DNA from: Escherichia sp. ESNIH1
Lineage (GTDB): Bacteria; Pseudomonadota; Gammaproteobacteria; Enterobacterales; Enterobacteriaceae
Assembly: GCA_002918705.1 (NCBI GenBank)
Contig: PQKR01000010.1
Location: 1-64,000 of the forward strand
Direction: 5' to 3'
Length of the DNA stretch: 64,000 bases
Positions 8,150-18,665 of the stretch are shown here, one piece after another. The translations under genes were made by a program, and so were the position numbers. The notes below the pieces were generated by a model. It did not search any database and was not told the origin of the DNA. It saw nothing but the letters and a program-made list of their open reading frames with translations. How positions within the stretch are numbered: position 1 is the first letter of the stretch; each line of letters opens with the position of its first letter.

Positions 8150-9718
8150 ATGACCAAGAAATTGCTGCCGTTACTGGTGCTGGCCGCGCTGTCTGCGACC
8201 AGTCACGCCGCTACACCGCCGGATACCCTCGTCGTGGCCCAGGGCCTGGACGATATTGTGAGTCTCGATCCCGCCGAGGCGAATGAGCTCTCCAGTATCC
8301 AGACGGTGCCCAGCCTCTATCAACGGCTAGTGCAGCCCGATCGCGACAATCCTGAAAAAGTTAATCCTGTGCTGGCGGAGAGCTGGAAAGCCGATCCGGC
8401 TGCGAAAACGCTCACCGTCACGCTGAAGCACGATGCCAAGTTTGCCTCCGGCAACCCGCTGCGCCCGGAAGATGTCATCTTTTCCTATAAGCGCGCGGTG
8501 ACGATGAACAAATCACCGGCGTTTATTCTTAACGTGCTCGGCTGGCAGCCAGACAATATCGATAGTCTGCTGAAGAGAGTCGATGAGCATACCCTTGAGC
8601 TGCACTGGACGGCTGACGTCAGCCCGGCGGTGGCGCTGAATATTCTCTCTACGCCTATCGCCTCTATCGTCGATGAAAAATTAGTCACCCCGAACGTGAA
8701 AGGCGACGACTTCGGTAACGCGTGGCTGAAGCTACACTCCGCCGGCAGCGGCGCGTTTAAGATGCGCGTCTACCAGCCGCACCAGGCCATCGTGCTCGAC
8801 GCCAACCCCTCTTCACCAGGCGGCGCGCCGAAGCTTAAAAACATCATCATTAAAAACGTGCCGGACCCGGCCTCCCGCCGCCTGCTGATCCAGCAGGGCG
8901 ACGCCGACGTAGCGCGCGATCTGGGAGCGGATCAGATCGCTGCCCTACAGGGCCAAAAAGGCGTTGAGGTACTGAGCATCCCCTCTGCCGAGCAGAACTA
9001 TCTGGTATTCAACGCCGGGAACAGCGCTAACCCACTGCTGAACAATCCAGCCTTCTGGGAAGCCGCCCGCTGGCTGGTGGATTACGAGGGCATTACCCGC
9101 GATCTGCTGAAGGGCCAGTACTTTATCCACCAGAGCTTCCTGCCGGTCGGCCTGCCGGGCGCGCTGGAAGATAACCCGTTTAAGTTCGATCCAGAGAAGG
9201 CGAAGGCTATTCTGGCGAAAGCCGGGATTAAGGATGCGCACTTCACGCTGGACGTGGAGAATAAACCGCCGTTTATCACCCTTGCCCAGTCGATGCAGGC
9301 CAGCTTTGCCCAGGGTGGCGTAAAAGTGGATCTGCTGCCGGCGGCAGGCAGCCAGGTTTACGCTCGCGTGCGTGCTAAGCAGCACCAGGCGGCGATCCGC
9401 CTGTGGATCCCGGACTATTTCGACGCCCACTCTAACGCCAGCGCTTTTGTCTATAACGACGGCAAAGCCAGCACCGTGGCCGGACTTAACGGCTGGAAGA
9501 TCCCCGAACTCAGCCAGCAGACGCTGGCGGCGGTGGCTGAACCGGATGCCGCTAAGCGCCTGGATCTCTATAAGAAAATGCAGGAAACCCTCCAGCATAA
9601 CTCCCCGTATGTCTTTGTCGATCAGGGCAAAACGCAGATTGTGGTGCGCGATAACGTAAAAGGCTATCAGCAGGGGCTGAATGCGGATATGGTCTGGTAT
9701 GACCGCGTAACCAAATAA
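8150..9718 (+). CDS. ABC transporter substrate-binding protein, family 5 (Dpp/Opp type)
   Basis: 522-residue periplasmic binding protein of the dipeptide/oligopeptide/nickel class. It has a Sec signal peptide (MTKKLLPLLVLAALSATSHA) and the family-5 pattern: SLDPAEANELSS near the mature start, then LAESW and TLTVTLKHDAKFASG. The ATG at 8150 is preferred over the TTG at 8144 because ACAGGGA lies 6 bases upstream. First of five genes (binding protein, two permeases, two ATPases) on one message. The ligand could be a peptide, an opine or another amine; the sequence alone does not say. Inside the block that replaces entD. Confidence 0.88.
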   Translation: MTKKLLPLLVLAALSATSHAATPPDTLVVAQGLDDIVSLDPAEANELSSIQTVPSLYQRLVQPDRDNPEKVNPVLAESWKADPAAKTLTVTLKHDAKFASGNPLRPEDVIFSYKRAVTMNKSPAFILNVLGWQPDNIDSLLKRVDEHTLELHWTADVSPAVALNILSTPIASIVDEKLVTPNVKGDDFGNAWLKLHSAGSGAFKMRVYQPHQAIVLDANPSSPGGAPKLKNIIIKNVPDPASRRLLIQQGDADVARDLGADQIAALQGQKGVEVLSIPSAEQNYLVFNAGNSANPLLNNPAFWEAARWLVDYEGITRDLLKGQYFIHQSFLPVGLPGALEDNPFKFDPEKAKAILAKAGIKDAHFTLDVENKPPFITLAQSMQASFAQGGVKVDLLPAAGSQVYARVRAKQHQAAIRLWIPDYFDAHSNASAFVYNDGKASTVAGLNGWKIPELSQQTLAAVAEPDAAKRLDLYKKMQETLQHNSPYVFVDQGKTQIVVRDNVKGYQQGLNADMVWYDRVTK

Positions 9719-9738
9719 CCTTCAAGGTATTAACGTCT

Positions 9739-10782
9739 GTGTTTTTACAAAACAGCGCAGAGCGGCGTTTATCGCGCCCTCTGCTTACCCTATTTCAGGG
9801 ACTCTTTACCCTCGCCCTCACGCTCTTCGGCCTGCTGCTGGTCACCTTTGCCCTCTCGGCGCTGTCGCCGGTTGACCGGGTGCTGCAGATCGTGGGGGAT
9901 CACGCCAGCCAGTCAACCTACGATCAGGTGCGCCACCAGCTCGGGCTGGATCAGCCGCTGCCGGTGCAGTTTTGGCACTACGTAGTTAATCTGGCTCATG
10001 GCGATCTCGGTATCGCCAGCGCCACCGGCCAGCCGGTTCTCCAGGATCTGCTCTCGGCGTTTCCCGCTACCCTGGAACTGGCTACCCTCGCGCTGATCCT
10101 CGGCGCGCTACTGGGCGTTATCGCCGGGGTGCTGTGCGCCCGCTATGCCGGTACGCCGTGGGATCTGCTGGTGCGCACCTTTACTCTGCTGGGGAACTCG
10201 GTGCCGATCTTCTGGCTCGGCTTGCTGCTGTTGGCCCTGTTCTATGCGAAGCTGCAGTGGAGCGCCGGGCCAGGCAGGCTGGATGATATCTATCAGTATA
10301 CCGTGACGCCGCAGACCGGCTTTGTACTGATTGACACCTGGCTCTCAGGCGATCCGCAGGCGTTCAGAAACGCCATCAGCCACCTGGTGCTGCCGGTGCT
10401 GCTGCTGGCCTATTACTCTCTCGCCAGTATCACTCGCCTGACCCGCTCCGCCTGCCTGAGCGAAATGAACAAGGAGTATATTTTGCTGGCGCGAGCGAAG
10501 GGTGCGGGAGAGATGACCATCCTGCTGCGCCACGTGCTGCCTAACATTCGTGGAACGCTGCTGACGGTAATTGCGCTGGCCTACACCAGCATGCTGGAAG
10601 GGGCGGTGCTGACGGAGACCGTCTTCTCCTGGCCAGGAATTGGACGCTATCTTACCACCGCACTGTTTGCGGGAGACACCACGGCAATTATGGGCGGTAC
10701 CCTGCTGATCGGCGTGAGCTTTGTGGCTATTAATAACCTCACCGACCTGCTGGTTCGCGTGACCGATCCGAGGGTGCGCTAA
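9739..10782 (+). CDS. ABC transporter permease, DppB/OppB type
   Basis: Inner-membrane permease of 347 residues. An N-terminal membrane helix (LFTLALTLFGLLLVTFALSA) is followed by a periplasmic segment with the family feature DQVRHQLGLDQPLPVQFW. The core has several helices and the EAA-loop region YILLARAKGAGEMTILLRHV that docks with the ATPases. Start is GTG at 9739 with AAGGT upstream. It lies 20 bp after the binding protein and abuts the second permease directly. Confidence 0.88.
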   Translation: MFLQNSAERRLSRPLLTLFQGLFTLALTLFGLLLVTFALSALSPVDRVLQIVGDHASQSTYDQVRHQLGLDQPLPVQFWHYVVNLAHGDLGIASATGQPVLQDLLSAFPATLELATLALILGALLGVIAGVLCARYAGTPWDLLVRTFTLLGNSVPIFWLGLLLLALFYAKLQWSAGPGRLDDIYQYTVTPQTGFVLIDTWLSGDPQAFRNAISHLVLPVLLLAYYSLASITRLTRSACLSEMNKEYILLARAKGAGEMTILLRHVLPNIRGTLLTVIALAYTSMLEGAVLTETVFSWPGIGRYLTTALFAGDTTAIMGGTLLIGVSFVAINNLTDLLVRVTDPRVR

Positions 10783-11616
10783 ATGCCGGCTTCTCTTTTT
10801 CTGCAGCGGTTACGCCGCTCTCCGGCCGCCTTCAGCGGACTGCTGATCGTCATAGTGCTGCTGCTGGTGGCGCTGTTTGCCCCCTGGCTTGCTCCGCTCG
10901 ATCCCAACTGGCAGGACGCCGCGGCCCGTCTGCAGGCGCCGAGTAGCGCCCACTGGCTTGGCACGGACAGCTATGGCCGCGACCTGCTCTCCCGGCTGAT
11001 CTACGGCACCCGTCCGGCGCTCGGTCTGGTGGCGCTGGTCACCGCTATCACCCTGCCCGCCGGACTGCTGATCGGCATTTTGAGCGGCTACTACGGCGGC
11101 TGGCTGGAGCGGGTGCTGATGCGTTTTACCGACGTGGTGATGTCGATGCCGCGCCTGATCCTCGCTTTTGCTTTTGTCGCCATGCTGGGGCCAGGGCTGG
11201 TTAACGGCGCGCTGGCGTTGGCGCTCACCACCTGGCCCGCCTATGCCCGTCAGGCGCGCAGCGAGATCCAGCGCCTGCGCCACAGCGACTATCTGGCCGC
11301 GGCGGAGATGATGGACATTCGCGGCTGGCGGCTGCTGGTGGGTCATATCCTGCCTCTGTGTCTGCCTTCGGCGATTGTGCGCCTGGCGCTGGATCTGGCG
11401 GGCATTATCCTGGCCGCCGCCGGGCTGGGTTTTCTCGGCCTTGGGGCCAGGCCGCCGATGGCCGAGTGGGGAGCCATGATCGCCGACGGGATGCAGGTCA
11501 TTTTTGACCAGTGGTGGATTGCCGCTGCTCCCGGCAGCATCATTCTTCTCGCCAGCCTGGCGTTTAACCTGCTGGGCGACGGCCTGCGCGATGTACTGGA
11601 GCCACACCATGACTGA
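10783..11616 (+). CDS. ABC transporter permease, DppC/OppC type
   Basis: 277-residue second permease of the same importer. It shows the DppC N-terminal helix (AFSGLLIVIVLLLVALFAPW), the LGTDSYGRDLLSRLIYGTR signature after it, and the EAA-type loop (YLAAAEMMDIRGWRLLVGHI). It begins at the base after the stop of the first permease and overlaps the following ATPase gene by 8 bp. Confidence 0.88.
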   Translation: MPASLFLQRLRRSPAAFSGLLIVIVLLLVALFAPWLAPLDPNWQDAAARLQAPSSAHWLGTDSYGRDLLSRLIYGTRPALGLVALVTAITLPAGLLIGILSGYYGGWLERVLMRFTDVVMSMPRLILAFAFVAMLGPGLVNGALALALTTWPAYARQARSEIQRLRHSDYLAAAEMMDIRGWRLLVGHILPLCLPSAIVRLALDLAGIILAAAGLGFLGLGARPPMAEWGAMIADGMQVIFDQWWIAAAPGSIILLASLAFNLLGDGLRDVLEPHHD

Positions 11617-12436
11617 TACCGCCATTGCCGTCGAGGCACTTAATATTGACTACCCCGGCGCCCGGGTGGTGAACAATCTCAGCTTCCGGCTTGGCAACGA
11701 GCGTCTGGCGCTGGTAGGCGAGTCCGGCTCCGGCAAGTCGATGACCGCCCGGGCCTTGATGGGGCTGGTGCGCAAGCCGGGTGTGGTCAGCGCCGCACAG
11801 CTGAACGTGCTAGGTAACGACGTGCTGACCCTGAGCAGCCGGGGCTGGCAGCGGCTGCGCGGCAATGACATCGCCATGATTTTGCAGGATCCGCGCTATG
11901 CTCTGAACCCGGTGAAAAGCATTTACGCCCAGCTTGAAGAGGCGCTCACTCTGCATCAGCGGGTTGGGCGCAGGGAGCGCGCAGAGCGTATCCGCGACGT
12001 GGTTGCCGCCGTGGGGCTACAGGATACGGTGCTAACCCGCTACCCTGGCGAACTCTCTGGCGGAATGGGGCAGCGGGTAATGATCGCCATCGCCCTGATC
12101 AATAATCCCCGGGTGCTGATTGCCGATGAACCCACCTCGGCGCTTGACGCCCGTCTGCGCAACCAGATCCTGGAGCTGCTGGTCACCCAGTGCGAGCAAC
12201 GTAACATGGCAATGCTGCTGATTAGCCACGATCTGCCGCTGGTAGCCCAGCACTGCCACCGGGTACTGGTGATGTATCAGGGGGAAAAGGTGGATGAGAT
12301 GCCAGCCCATGCGCTGCCGCAGGCGACGCATCCCTACACCCGTACGCTCTGGACCTGCCGCCCGAACGCTGCGACCTGGGGCCAGATGCTGCCAGTGCTG
12401 GATCGGAGCCAATTTTATCAGGGAGGTACGGCATGA
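11609..12436 (+). CDS. ABC transporter ATPase, DppD/OppD type
   Basis: 275-residue nucleotide-binding protein. It carries Walker A GESGSGKS, signature LSGGMGQR and Walker B VLIADEPTSALD, and a C-terminal extension typical of DppD/OppD (PYTRTLWTC). The start ATG at 11609 (MTDTAIAVEALNIDYPG) overlaps the permease stop by 8 bp and gives the normal N-terminus; an earlier in-frame start at 11504 would lie deep inside the permease. It shares four bases (ATGA) with the next ATPase gene. Confidence 0.88.
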   Translation: MTDTAIAVEALNIDYPGARVVNNLSFRLGNERLALVGESGSGKSMTARALMGLVRKPGVVSAAQLNVLGNDVLTLSSRGWQRLRGNDIAMILQDPRYALNPVKSIYAQLEEALTLHQRVGRRERAERIRDVVAAVGLQDTVLTRYPGELSGGMGQRVMIAIALINNPRVLIADEPTSALDARLRNQILELLVTQCEQRNMAMLLISHDLPLVAQHCHRVLVMYQGEKVDEMPAHALPQATHPYTRTLWTCRPNAATWGQMLPVLDRSQFYQGGTA

Positions 12437-13146
12437 GCATCGTTGATATCAGTAACCTGGGCGTAAGCTTTGGCAGCAAAACCGCCGTTGCCGCCGCCAG
12501 CTTTAACGTGTCGGCCGGAGAGACCTTTAGCCTGATTGGCGAGTCCGGCTGCGGCAAGTCGACGATTCTGCGCGTGCTGGCGGGCCTGCAACGTGACTGG
12601 CGAGGCAGCGTCAGTTTGCTTGGCAACGCCATTACGCCGGGCAGGCGCTATCAGGGGGTGCTGCGGCGCAACGTGCAGATGGTGTTTCAGGATCCCTACG
12701 CTTCGCTGCACCCTAACCACACGGTATGGCGCACACTGTGCGAGCCGCTGAAGATCCACGGTGAAACGCAGATAGCGGAGCAGGTTACGGAAGCGCTGGA
12801 GCAGGTTGGTCTCTCCGCCGCTGCCGGAAAGCGTTACCCGCATCAGCTCTCCGGCGGCCAGCGCCAGCGCGTAGCCATTGCCCGGGCGCTGCTGCTGCGT
12901 CCACAGATCCTGCTGCTGGATGAGCCCACCTCAGCGCTGGATATGTCCGTCCAGGCCGAGATCCTGAACCTACTGAACCGGTTGAAGCGCGACCATCAGA
13001 TGACCTACCTGCTGGTCAGCCATGATGCGGATGTGATCGCCCATATGTCGGATCGCGCGGCATTGATGGCCGAGGGTGAGATAAAGCAATTTTACGACCG
13101 GGCCGCGCTGGCTCGGGGCGAGCATACCCAGCCCGGTCTCGCTTAA
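12433..13146 (+). CDS. ABC transporter ATPase, DppF/OppF type
   Basis: 237-residue second nucleotide-binding protein of the importer. Walker A GESGCGKS, signature LSGGQRQR and Walker B ILLLDEPTSALD are intact. It is shorter than typical DppF (about 330) and lacks the oligopeptide-type C-terminal tail. Start ATGA overlaps the previous stop. The gene ends 4 bp before the stop of the convergent aminotransferase gene, leaving almost no room for a terminator. Confidence 0.87.
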   Translation: MSIVDISNLGVSFGSKTAVAAASFNVSAGETFSLIGESGCGKSTILRVLAGLQRDWRGSVSLLGNAITPGRRYQGVLRRNVQMVFQDPYASLHPNHTVWRTLCEPLKIHGETQIAEQVTEALEQVGLSAAAGKRYPHQLSGGQRQRVAIARALLLRPQILLLDEPTSALDMSVQAEILNLLNRLKRDHQMTYLLVSHDADVIAHMSDRAALMAEGEIKQFYDRAALARGEHTQPGLA

Positions 13147-13150
13147 GGGC

Positions 13151-14488
13151 TTACTTCACCAGTCCGCTAAACTGCCCCAGCACGTGGTCAAAAATCGCCA
13201 GCCCCTGCTGGATCTGTGCCGCGTTGATGGTACACGGCGGCACCACGTGAATGCGGTTCTCTACCACAAACGGCAGCAGCCCGTTGTCGATCAGCGCCTG
13301 CTTAATAGCGCCCATGTCGGCGGCGGCCACCGGCGTTTTACGCTGGCGATCGGTCACCAGCTCGATGGCCTGGAACAGCCCCCGGCCGCGCACGTGGCCA
13401 ACGAGCGCGTGCTTTTCCGCCAGCGCCAGCAGGCCTGGCTGCAGGACGCCATCGCCCATTGCCGCCGCGTTCTCCACCACCCTCTCCTCCTTCATGGCGT
13501 CGAGGGTGGCGACAATCGCCGCCATCGCCAGCGGGTGACCGGAGTAGGTTAACCCCCCGGCAAAGAAGTGGTCGTCAAAGTAGCGGGAGATGGGCTCAGA
13601 GATCAGCACCCCGCCCGCCGGAACGTAGCCTGAATTCACTCCCTTGGCGAAGGTGATGAGGTCCGGCACGATGCCGTCATGTTCAAAGCCAAACCAGCGC
13701 CCGGTGCGGCCAAAGCCCGCCATAACCTCATCAAGGATTAAAATGATGCCAAACTCGTCTGCCAGCGCGCGTACGCCCTGCATATAGCCCTTCGGCGGCA
13801 CCAGGATGCCCGCCGTGCCGGGGATCGACTCCAGCAGAATGGCGGCAATCGCGCTGGGGCCCTCTACTTCGATCATCCGACGCAGGTGCGCCAGAGCACG
13901 CTCGCACTCCTCCTCTTCCGTGGCGGCGTTAAACTCGCTGCGGTAGAGGTAGGGGTTGAAGAAGTGAACGTGGCCGCGGGAGTACTCGTTCGGCACGCGA
14001 CGCCAGTCGCCGGTGGCCGCGATGGCGCTGCCGGTATTGCCGTGGTACGAGCGGTAGGCGGAGAAAATTTTATCTCGCCCGGTATAGAGCCGGGCCATGC
14101 GGATAGCGTTCTCGTTGGCGTCGGCCCCCGCGTTGGTAAAGAACACCTTGCTGAACCCTTCCGGTGCCAGCTCCACGATACGCTTTGCCGCTTCGCCACG
14201 CGCCAGGTTGGCGGTGGCCGGGGCAATGGTCACCAGCGACTCAAGCTGGGCCTTCATCGCCGCCAGCACGCGGGGATGCTGATAGCCGATGTTGACGTTG
14301 ACCAGCTGGCTGCTGAAGTCGAGCCAGCTATTGCCGTCATAGTCCCACAGCTCACACCCCTCCGCTCCGGCGATCGTTAACGGGTTCAGGTTGCCCTGAG
14401 TTGACCATGAGTGAAATACATATGAACGGTCCAGCTGACGTACATCACTATTCGTTATCGCCATCTCGCTCTGAAGTGCCAGTTTCAT
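13151..14488 (-). CDS. Class III (omega-type) PLP aminotransferase, taurine/amine family candidate
   Basis: 445 residues, a full-length class III aminotransferase. Visible motifs: FFTNAGADANENAIRMAR, HGNTGSAI, ILDEVMAGFGRTG (PLP-binding Asp) and TFAKGVNSGYVP (PLP lysine). The N-terminal FHSWSTQ...LDFSSQLVNVNIGYQHP resembles the taurine-pyruvate/2-oxoglutarate aminotransferase subgroup as I remember it, but other omega-amino donors are possible. It is divergent from a short-chain dehydrogenase gene across a 181-bp gap, so the aldehyde product could be reduced by that enzyme. Nearby ABC importers and a MocR regulator fit an amine or amino-acid nitrogen pathway. Confidence 0.82.
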   Translation of the reverse strand: MKLALQSEMAITNSDVRQLDRSYVFHSWSTQGNLNPLTIAGAEGCELWDYDGNSWLDFSSQLVNVNIGYQHPRVLAAMKAQLESLVTIAPATANLARGEAAKRIVELAPEGFSKVFFTNAGADANENAIRMARLYTGRDKIFSAYRSYHGNTGSAIAATGDWRRVPNEYSRGHVHFFNPYLYRSEFNAATEEEECERALAHLRRMIEVEGPSAIAAILLESIPGTAGILVPPKGYMQGVRALADEFGIILILDEVMAGFGRTGRWFGFEHDGIVPDLITFAKGVNSGYVPAGGVLISEPISRYFDDHFFAGGLTYSGHPLAMAAIVATLDAMKEERVVENAAAMGDGVLQPGLLALAEKHALVGHVRGRGLFQAIELVTDRQRKTPVAAADMGAIKQALIDNGLLPFVVENRIHVVPPCTINAAQIQQGLAIFDHVLGQFSGLVK

Positions 14489-15437
<949 letters not shown>

Positions 15438-15449
15438 GGTGAGATGACA

Positions 15450-15480
15450 CCCCGGTGGTGCTGCGCTTACCGGGGCTACA
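15450..15480. repeat. Single REP-like palindrome
   Basis: Imperfect palindrome with arms CCCCGGT (15450-15456) and ACCGGGG (15469-15475), same family as the REP pairs further along the window. It lies between the convergent dehydrogenase and ABC ATPase genes and may act as a bidirectional transcript end. Confidence 0.6.
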
Positions 15481-15485
15481 GTACC

Positions 15486-16247
15486 TCAACGGCTGGTCTG
15501 CAAAAACTTGCGTACCCGCTCGGAGTCCGGGTCGGTAAAGAACTTCTCCGGCGGGGCCTTCTCGATCAGCAACCCCTTCTCCAGAAACACCACCTCATTT
15601 GAGACCTGACGGGCAAACTCCATCTCATGGGTAACCACCACCATCGTATACCCTTCAGCAGCGAGGGATTTCATTACTCCCAGCACCTCGTTAACCAGCT
15701 CCGGATCGAGCGCTGAAGTCGGCTCATCAAACAGGATCACCTCCGGTGCCATCGCCAGCGAGCGGGCGATGGCTACGCGCTGCTTCTGCCCTCCGGAGAG
15801 GGTGATCGGGTAAACGTCCGCCTTATGCCCCATGCCCACCTTTTCCAACTGCTGGCGGGCAATCTCATTGGCCTCGTCGCGCTTCATCCCCTTCACATGC
15901 AGCAGCGCCTCGGTGACGTTCTGCTGCACGGTCAGGTGCGGCCAGAGGTTGAAGCTCTGGAATACCATGCCGACGCGCTCGCGAATGCGCGACAGCTCCC
16001 GGTGCGACATCGCTTTGCCGCTCTGCTCGTCCACGCCGATGCGCTGGCCGCTGATGCGTACCTCGCCGCGGTCCGGCTGCTCCAGCCAGTTCATGCAGCG
16101 CAGCAGGGTCGACTTGCCGGAGCCGGAGGAGCCCAGGATACTCACCACCGTGCCCTTCTCCACCGTCAGGTTGATGTCCCGCAGCACCTCCACGTTATCA
16201 AACTGCTTGGAGAGATTTTTAACGCTTACCGCCGTTGTCTCATGCAT
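15486..16247 (-). CDS. Polar amino acid ABC transporter ATPase
   Basis: 253 residues, with the GlnQ/HisP-type layout: Walker A GSSGSGKS, signature LSGGQKQR, Walker B EVILFDEPTSALD and H-loop VVTHEM. Last gene of the binding protein-permease-permease-ATPase operon on the minus strand; it overlaps the preceding permease by 8 bp. The C-terminal FFTDPDSERVRKFLQ is typical of this family. The substrate is not shown by the ATPase. Confidence 0.9.
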   Translation of the reverse strand: MHETTAVSVKNLSKQFDNVEVLRDINLTVEKGTVVSILGSSGSGKSTLLRCMNWLEQPDRGEVRISGQRIGVDEQSGKAMSHRELSRIRERVGMVFQSFNLWPHLTVQQNVTEALLHVKGMKRDEANEIARQQLEKVGMGHKADVYPITLSGGQKQRVAIARSLAMAPEVILFDEPTSALDPELVNEVLGVMKSLAAEGYTMVVVTHEMEFARQVSNEVVFLEKGLLIEKAPPEKFFTDPDSERVRKFLQTSR

Positions 16248-16905
16248 GGGTCATTCCTCTTCTGGCACCGTAGACGCTCAGTCGCTTAATCAGCAGCTCC
16301 AGCAGAATGCTGATGGCCCAGTAGAGGCCAATCGCGACAATAAAGGCATTAAACGGAATAAAATAGGTGGACTGCACACCGTTAGCCGCCGCGGTAATTT
16401 CCTGCACGGTAATAATACTCAGGAATGCCGTATCCTTCAGGCAGATAATCAGCTGATTGCCTATCAGCGGCAGCGAGGATGAAAACAGGTTGGGCAGTAT
16501 AATACGCCGGTATATTTTATAGCGGGAGAATCCCTGAGAGACCGCCGCCTCAATATAACCGGGAGAGAAAATGCGTCGCTGGCTACGCAATATTTCAAAG
16601 AAGTAGGCGCCATGATAAATAATCAGCGCCAGCACTCCCGCGCTCCAGGCCTCCATGCTGATGCCCAGCTCCGGCAGTCCATAATAGAGGAGATAGGCGA
16701 GGATTAAAAAAGGGATCGCCCGCATCAGGCTGACGAAGCCAATAATAAGCCGATCGACCACCCGATTCTGATGTTCCATAACGTAGCAGAGCACAATACC
16801 TATCGTCAGGCCGACAACCGCGGCGATAATAAATAGCTCCAGCGTCGCCAGCAGGCCGTTAAAAAAGCTCTCCCGCGCCGACCATACGATACTCCACTGA
16901 TCCAT
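16240..16905 (-). CDS. Polar amino acid ABC transporter permease (second)
   Basis: 221-residue HisMQ-type permease with about five membrane helices (LATLELFIIAAVVGLTIGIV near the N-terminus) and the cytoplasmic EAA loop (YIEAAVSQGFSRYKIYRRII). It pairs with the next upstream permease to form the membrane channel of the importer. 14 bp separate the two permease genes. Confidence 0.88.
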   Translation of the reverse strand: MDQWSIVWSARESFFNGLLATLELFIIAAVVGLTIGIVLCYVMEHQNRVVDRLIIGFVSLMRAIPFLILAYLLYYGLPELGISMEAWSAGVLALIIYHGAYFFEILRSQRRIFSPGYIEAAVSQGFSRYKIYRRIILPNLFSSSLPLIGNQLIICLKDTAFLSIITVQEITAAANGVQSTYFIPFNAFIVAIGLYWAISILLELLIKRLSVYGARRGMTHA

Positions 16906-16919
16906 AGATCCTCCTGCTG

Positions 16920-17561
16920 TTAACGCGCCAGGCGCTTAGCTTTACGTTCCGCCCTACTTTGCAACTTTAGCAGCAGGCCGATAATCACCACGTAGAGCAG
17001 ACCAGCCGCCAAAATTGGCGATAGTGGCTCATAGGTCACCGATGAGATACGGTTGGTGACGCGAGTGAGATCCACGACGCCAATAACCGCAATCGCCGGG
17101 CTGCCTTTGATCAAAAAGGACATTTCGTTAACCAGAGCGGGCAGGCTCTCAATCCACATCTGCGGCAGCATGATGTAGCGAAAGTAGGTCCAGCGCCGCA
17201 TCCCCACCGACTCGGCGGCCTCCCGCTGGGCGCGGGGGAAGTTGCGAAAGGCGTTGCGCCAGATCTCAGCGTTAAATGCTGAGGTGTTGAGGGTCAGCGC
17301 AACGATCGCCGCCAGGGTTTTATTCAGGTTGATGCCCAGCGTCGGCAGAGAGAGGAACAGAAACAGCACCAGCGTCACCAACGGCGTCGCACGGGCCAGG
17401 CTGATGTAGATCACCAGAATCTGATCGACGACGGGGATCTTCATCATGCGGATAAAAGCGATGAGCAAGCCTATCACCACGCCAAAGACGATCGCCAGGC
17501 CTGAGATCCAGAGGGTCGTCCATGCGCCTTCAATCAGTAACTGCCATGCCATTGAATCCAT
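16920..17561 (-). CDS. Polar amino acid ABC transporter permease (first)
   Basis: 213-residue HisMQ-type permease. N-terminal helix TTLWISGLAIVFGVVIGLLI and EAA-loop sequence REAAESVGMRRWTYFRYIML are visible. It starts 27 bp after the binding-protein stop and is followed by the second permease, so the two form a heterodimer. Confidence 0.88.
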   Translation of the reverse strand: MDSMAWQLLIEGAWTTLWISGLAIVFGVVIGLLIAFIRMMKIPVVDQILVIYISLARATPLVTLVLFLFLSLPTLGINLNKTLAAIVALTLNTSAFNAEIWRNAFRNFPRAQREAAESVGMRRWTYFRYIMLPQMWIESLPALVNEMSFLIKGSPAIAVIGVVDLTRVTNRISSVTYEPLSPILAAGLLYVVIIGLLLKLQSRAERKAKRLAR

Positions 17562-17588
17562 GTTGCCCTCCTCTCTATTTTTAAGCGC

Positions 17589-18440
17589 TTATAACCCGGC
17601 GAGCTTATGGAACTGCGCGGCGCTGGTGATCGGCTCGGTGGGCAGATCGTCATAGGTTTCGCCAAACCACTTCATTTGCAGCGCTTTCAGCCTGCCGGTC
17701 TCCCGCAAATGGTTGGTAAACTTCGTCATATAGGCCAGCAGCTCCGGCGAGTTTTTCGGGATTGGCCAGGCCATATAGCCCGGGCCGGATACCGCCAGCC
17801 CCTTAGCAAACACCTTCGGCCTGGCCTTCACCAGGTCGTTAACCGAGATCACCACGTTGATTACGTAGTCGAGGCGTTTGTTCGCCAAATCGGCGTAGGC
17901 TTCCGGGTAAGAGGGGTACTCCATCACTGGACCGAGCTTGCCGCCCTCTTTCTCCAGCATCGCCTTCAGCTCCGGCAGACGGGCAAGCAGCGCGCTCCCG
18001 GCCTGCACGCCTACCTTTTTACCGCTGAGATCTTTAATGGAATTTAAACTCTCATCGCCTGCGCGCTTAACGAAATAGTGCTGGGCAGAGGCCCAGGGCG
18101 GTGTGAAATTAAAAACGTTTAACCGTTCATCGGTAATGACCGCCCCGGTGAGGGCCATATCATATTGTCCGGTAGAGACAGCGGCCAGCAGGCCGGTCCA
18201 GGGCAAAATACTCTGGTCGATATTGAATTTGGCATATTTTTTTAGCTCCTCGAGCATATCTTTGTTAAAGCCGTCACTCTTGCCGTCGGTCATAAAGTTA
18301 AACGGCGCGTAGTCATCTTCGGTGGCGACTTTAAATGTTCCAGATTTCTCGATTTCCGGTAAATCTCTGGCTATCGCATGGTGTGAAAATGCCATTACCA
18401 GAATCGCTGCAAGACAATGTTTGCCGATAAATTTTTTCAT
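17589..18440 (-). CDS. Periplasmic binding protein of the polar amino acid importer
   Basis: 283-residue family-3 solute-binding protein. It starts with a Sec signal (MKKFIGKHCLAAILVMAFS...HAIA). The mature part has the usual KVATEDDYAPFNFMTDGKSDGFNKDM segment and the hinge-region sequence KDLSGKKVGVQAGS. First gene of the operon, divergent from the MocR-type regulator gene, which suggests that regulator controls it. The ligand (an amino acid, or taurine-like amine if the neighbouring aminotransferase is functionally linked) is not determined. Confidence 0.88.
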   Translation of the reverse strand: MKKFIGKHCLAAILVMAFSHHAIARDLPEIEKSGTFKVATEDDYAPFNFMTDGKSDGFNKDMLEELKKYAKFNIDQSILPWTGLLAAVSTGQYDMALTGAVITDERLNVFNFTPPWASAQHYFVKRAGDESLNSIKDLSGKKVGVQAGSALLARLPELKAMLEKEGGKLGPVMEYPSYPEAYADLANKRLDYVINVVISVNDLVKARPKVFAKGLAVSGPGYMAWPIPKNSPELLAYMTKFTNHLRETGRLKALQMKWFGETYDDLPTEPITSAAQFHKLAGL

Positions 18441-18665
18441 CGTTCCACCTTAAATAATATGCCAGGCCGTTGCCGCTGCGATGTTGAGATCGCTGCAATA
18501 ACCGTGCCGAATTAACGTTACGCCCGGTTGCTTGGGGTGCGTTTTTACAATAGGGAGGCTTTGCGCATTCTGAATAGAGCCAGATCCGGCGAGTGTCCGT
18601 GTCAGCGCAAAATAAGCTGGTACAAAATTTGCTGGGTTCCGTTAAAGGGCCTGGAGGAGCGCACG
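18441..18665. promoter_or_regulatory. Divergent promoter region, importer operon and MocR gene
   Basis: 225-bp gap between divergent genes. It carries the decamer ATAGAGCCAG (18574-18583), which also occurs in the aminotransferase/dehydrogenase gap (14550-14559). I estimate that such sharing arises by chance in several percent of cases, so this is weak support for a common operator. A GGAGG ribosome site lies 8-12 bases before the MocR ATG at 18666. Confidence 0.4.

Noticed and set aside
10810-11625. 271-codon minus-strand ORF opposite the DppC-type permease
   Set aside because: Antisense of a hydrophobic membrane protein gives long open frames rich in His, Gln and Arg; no domain or start signals.
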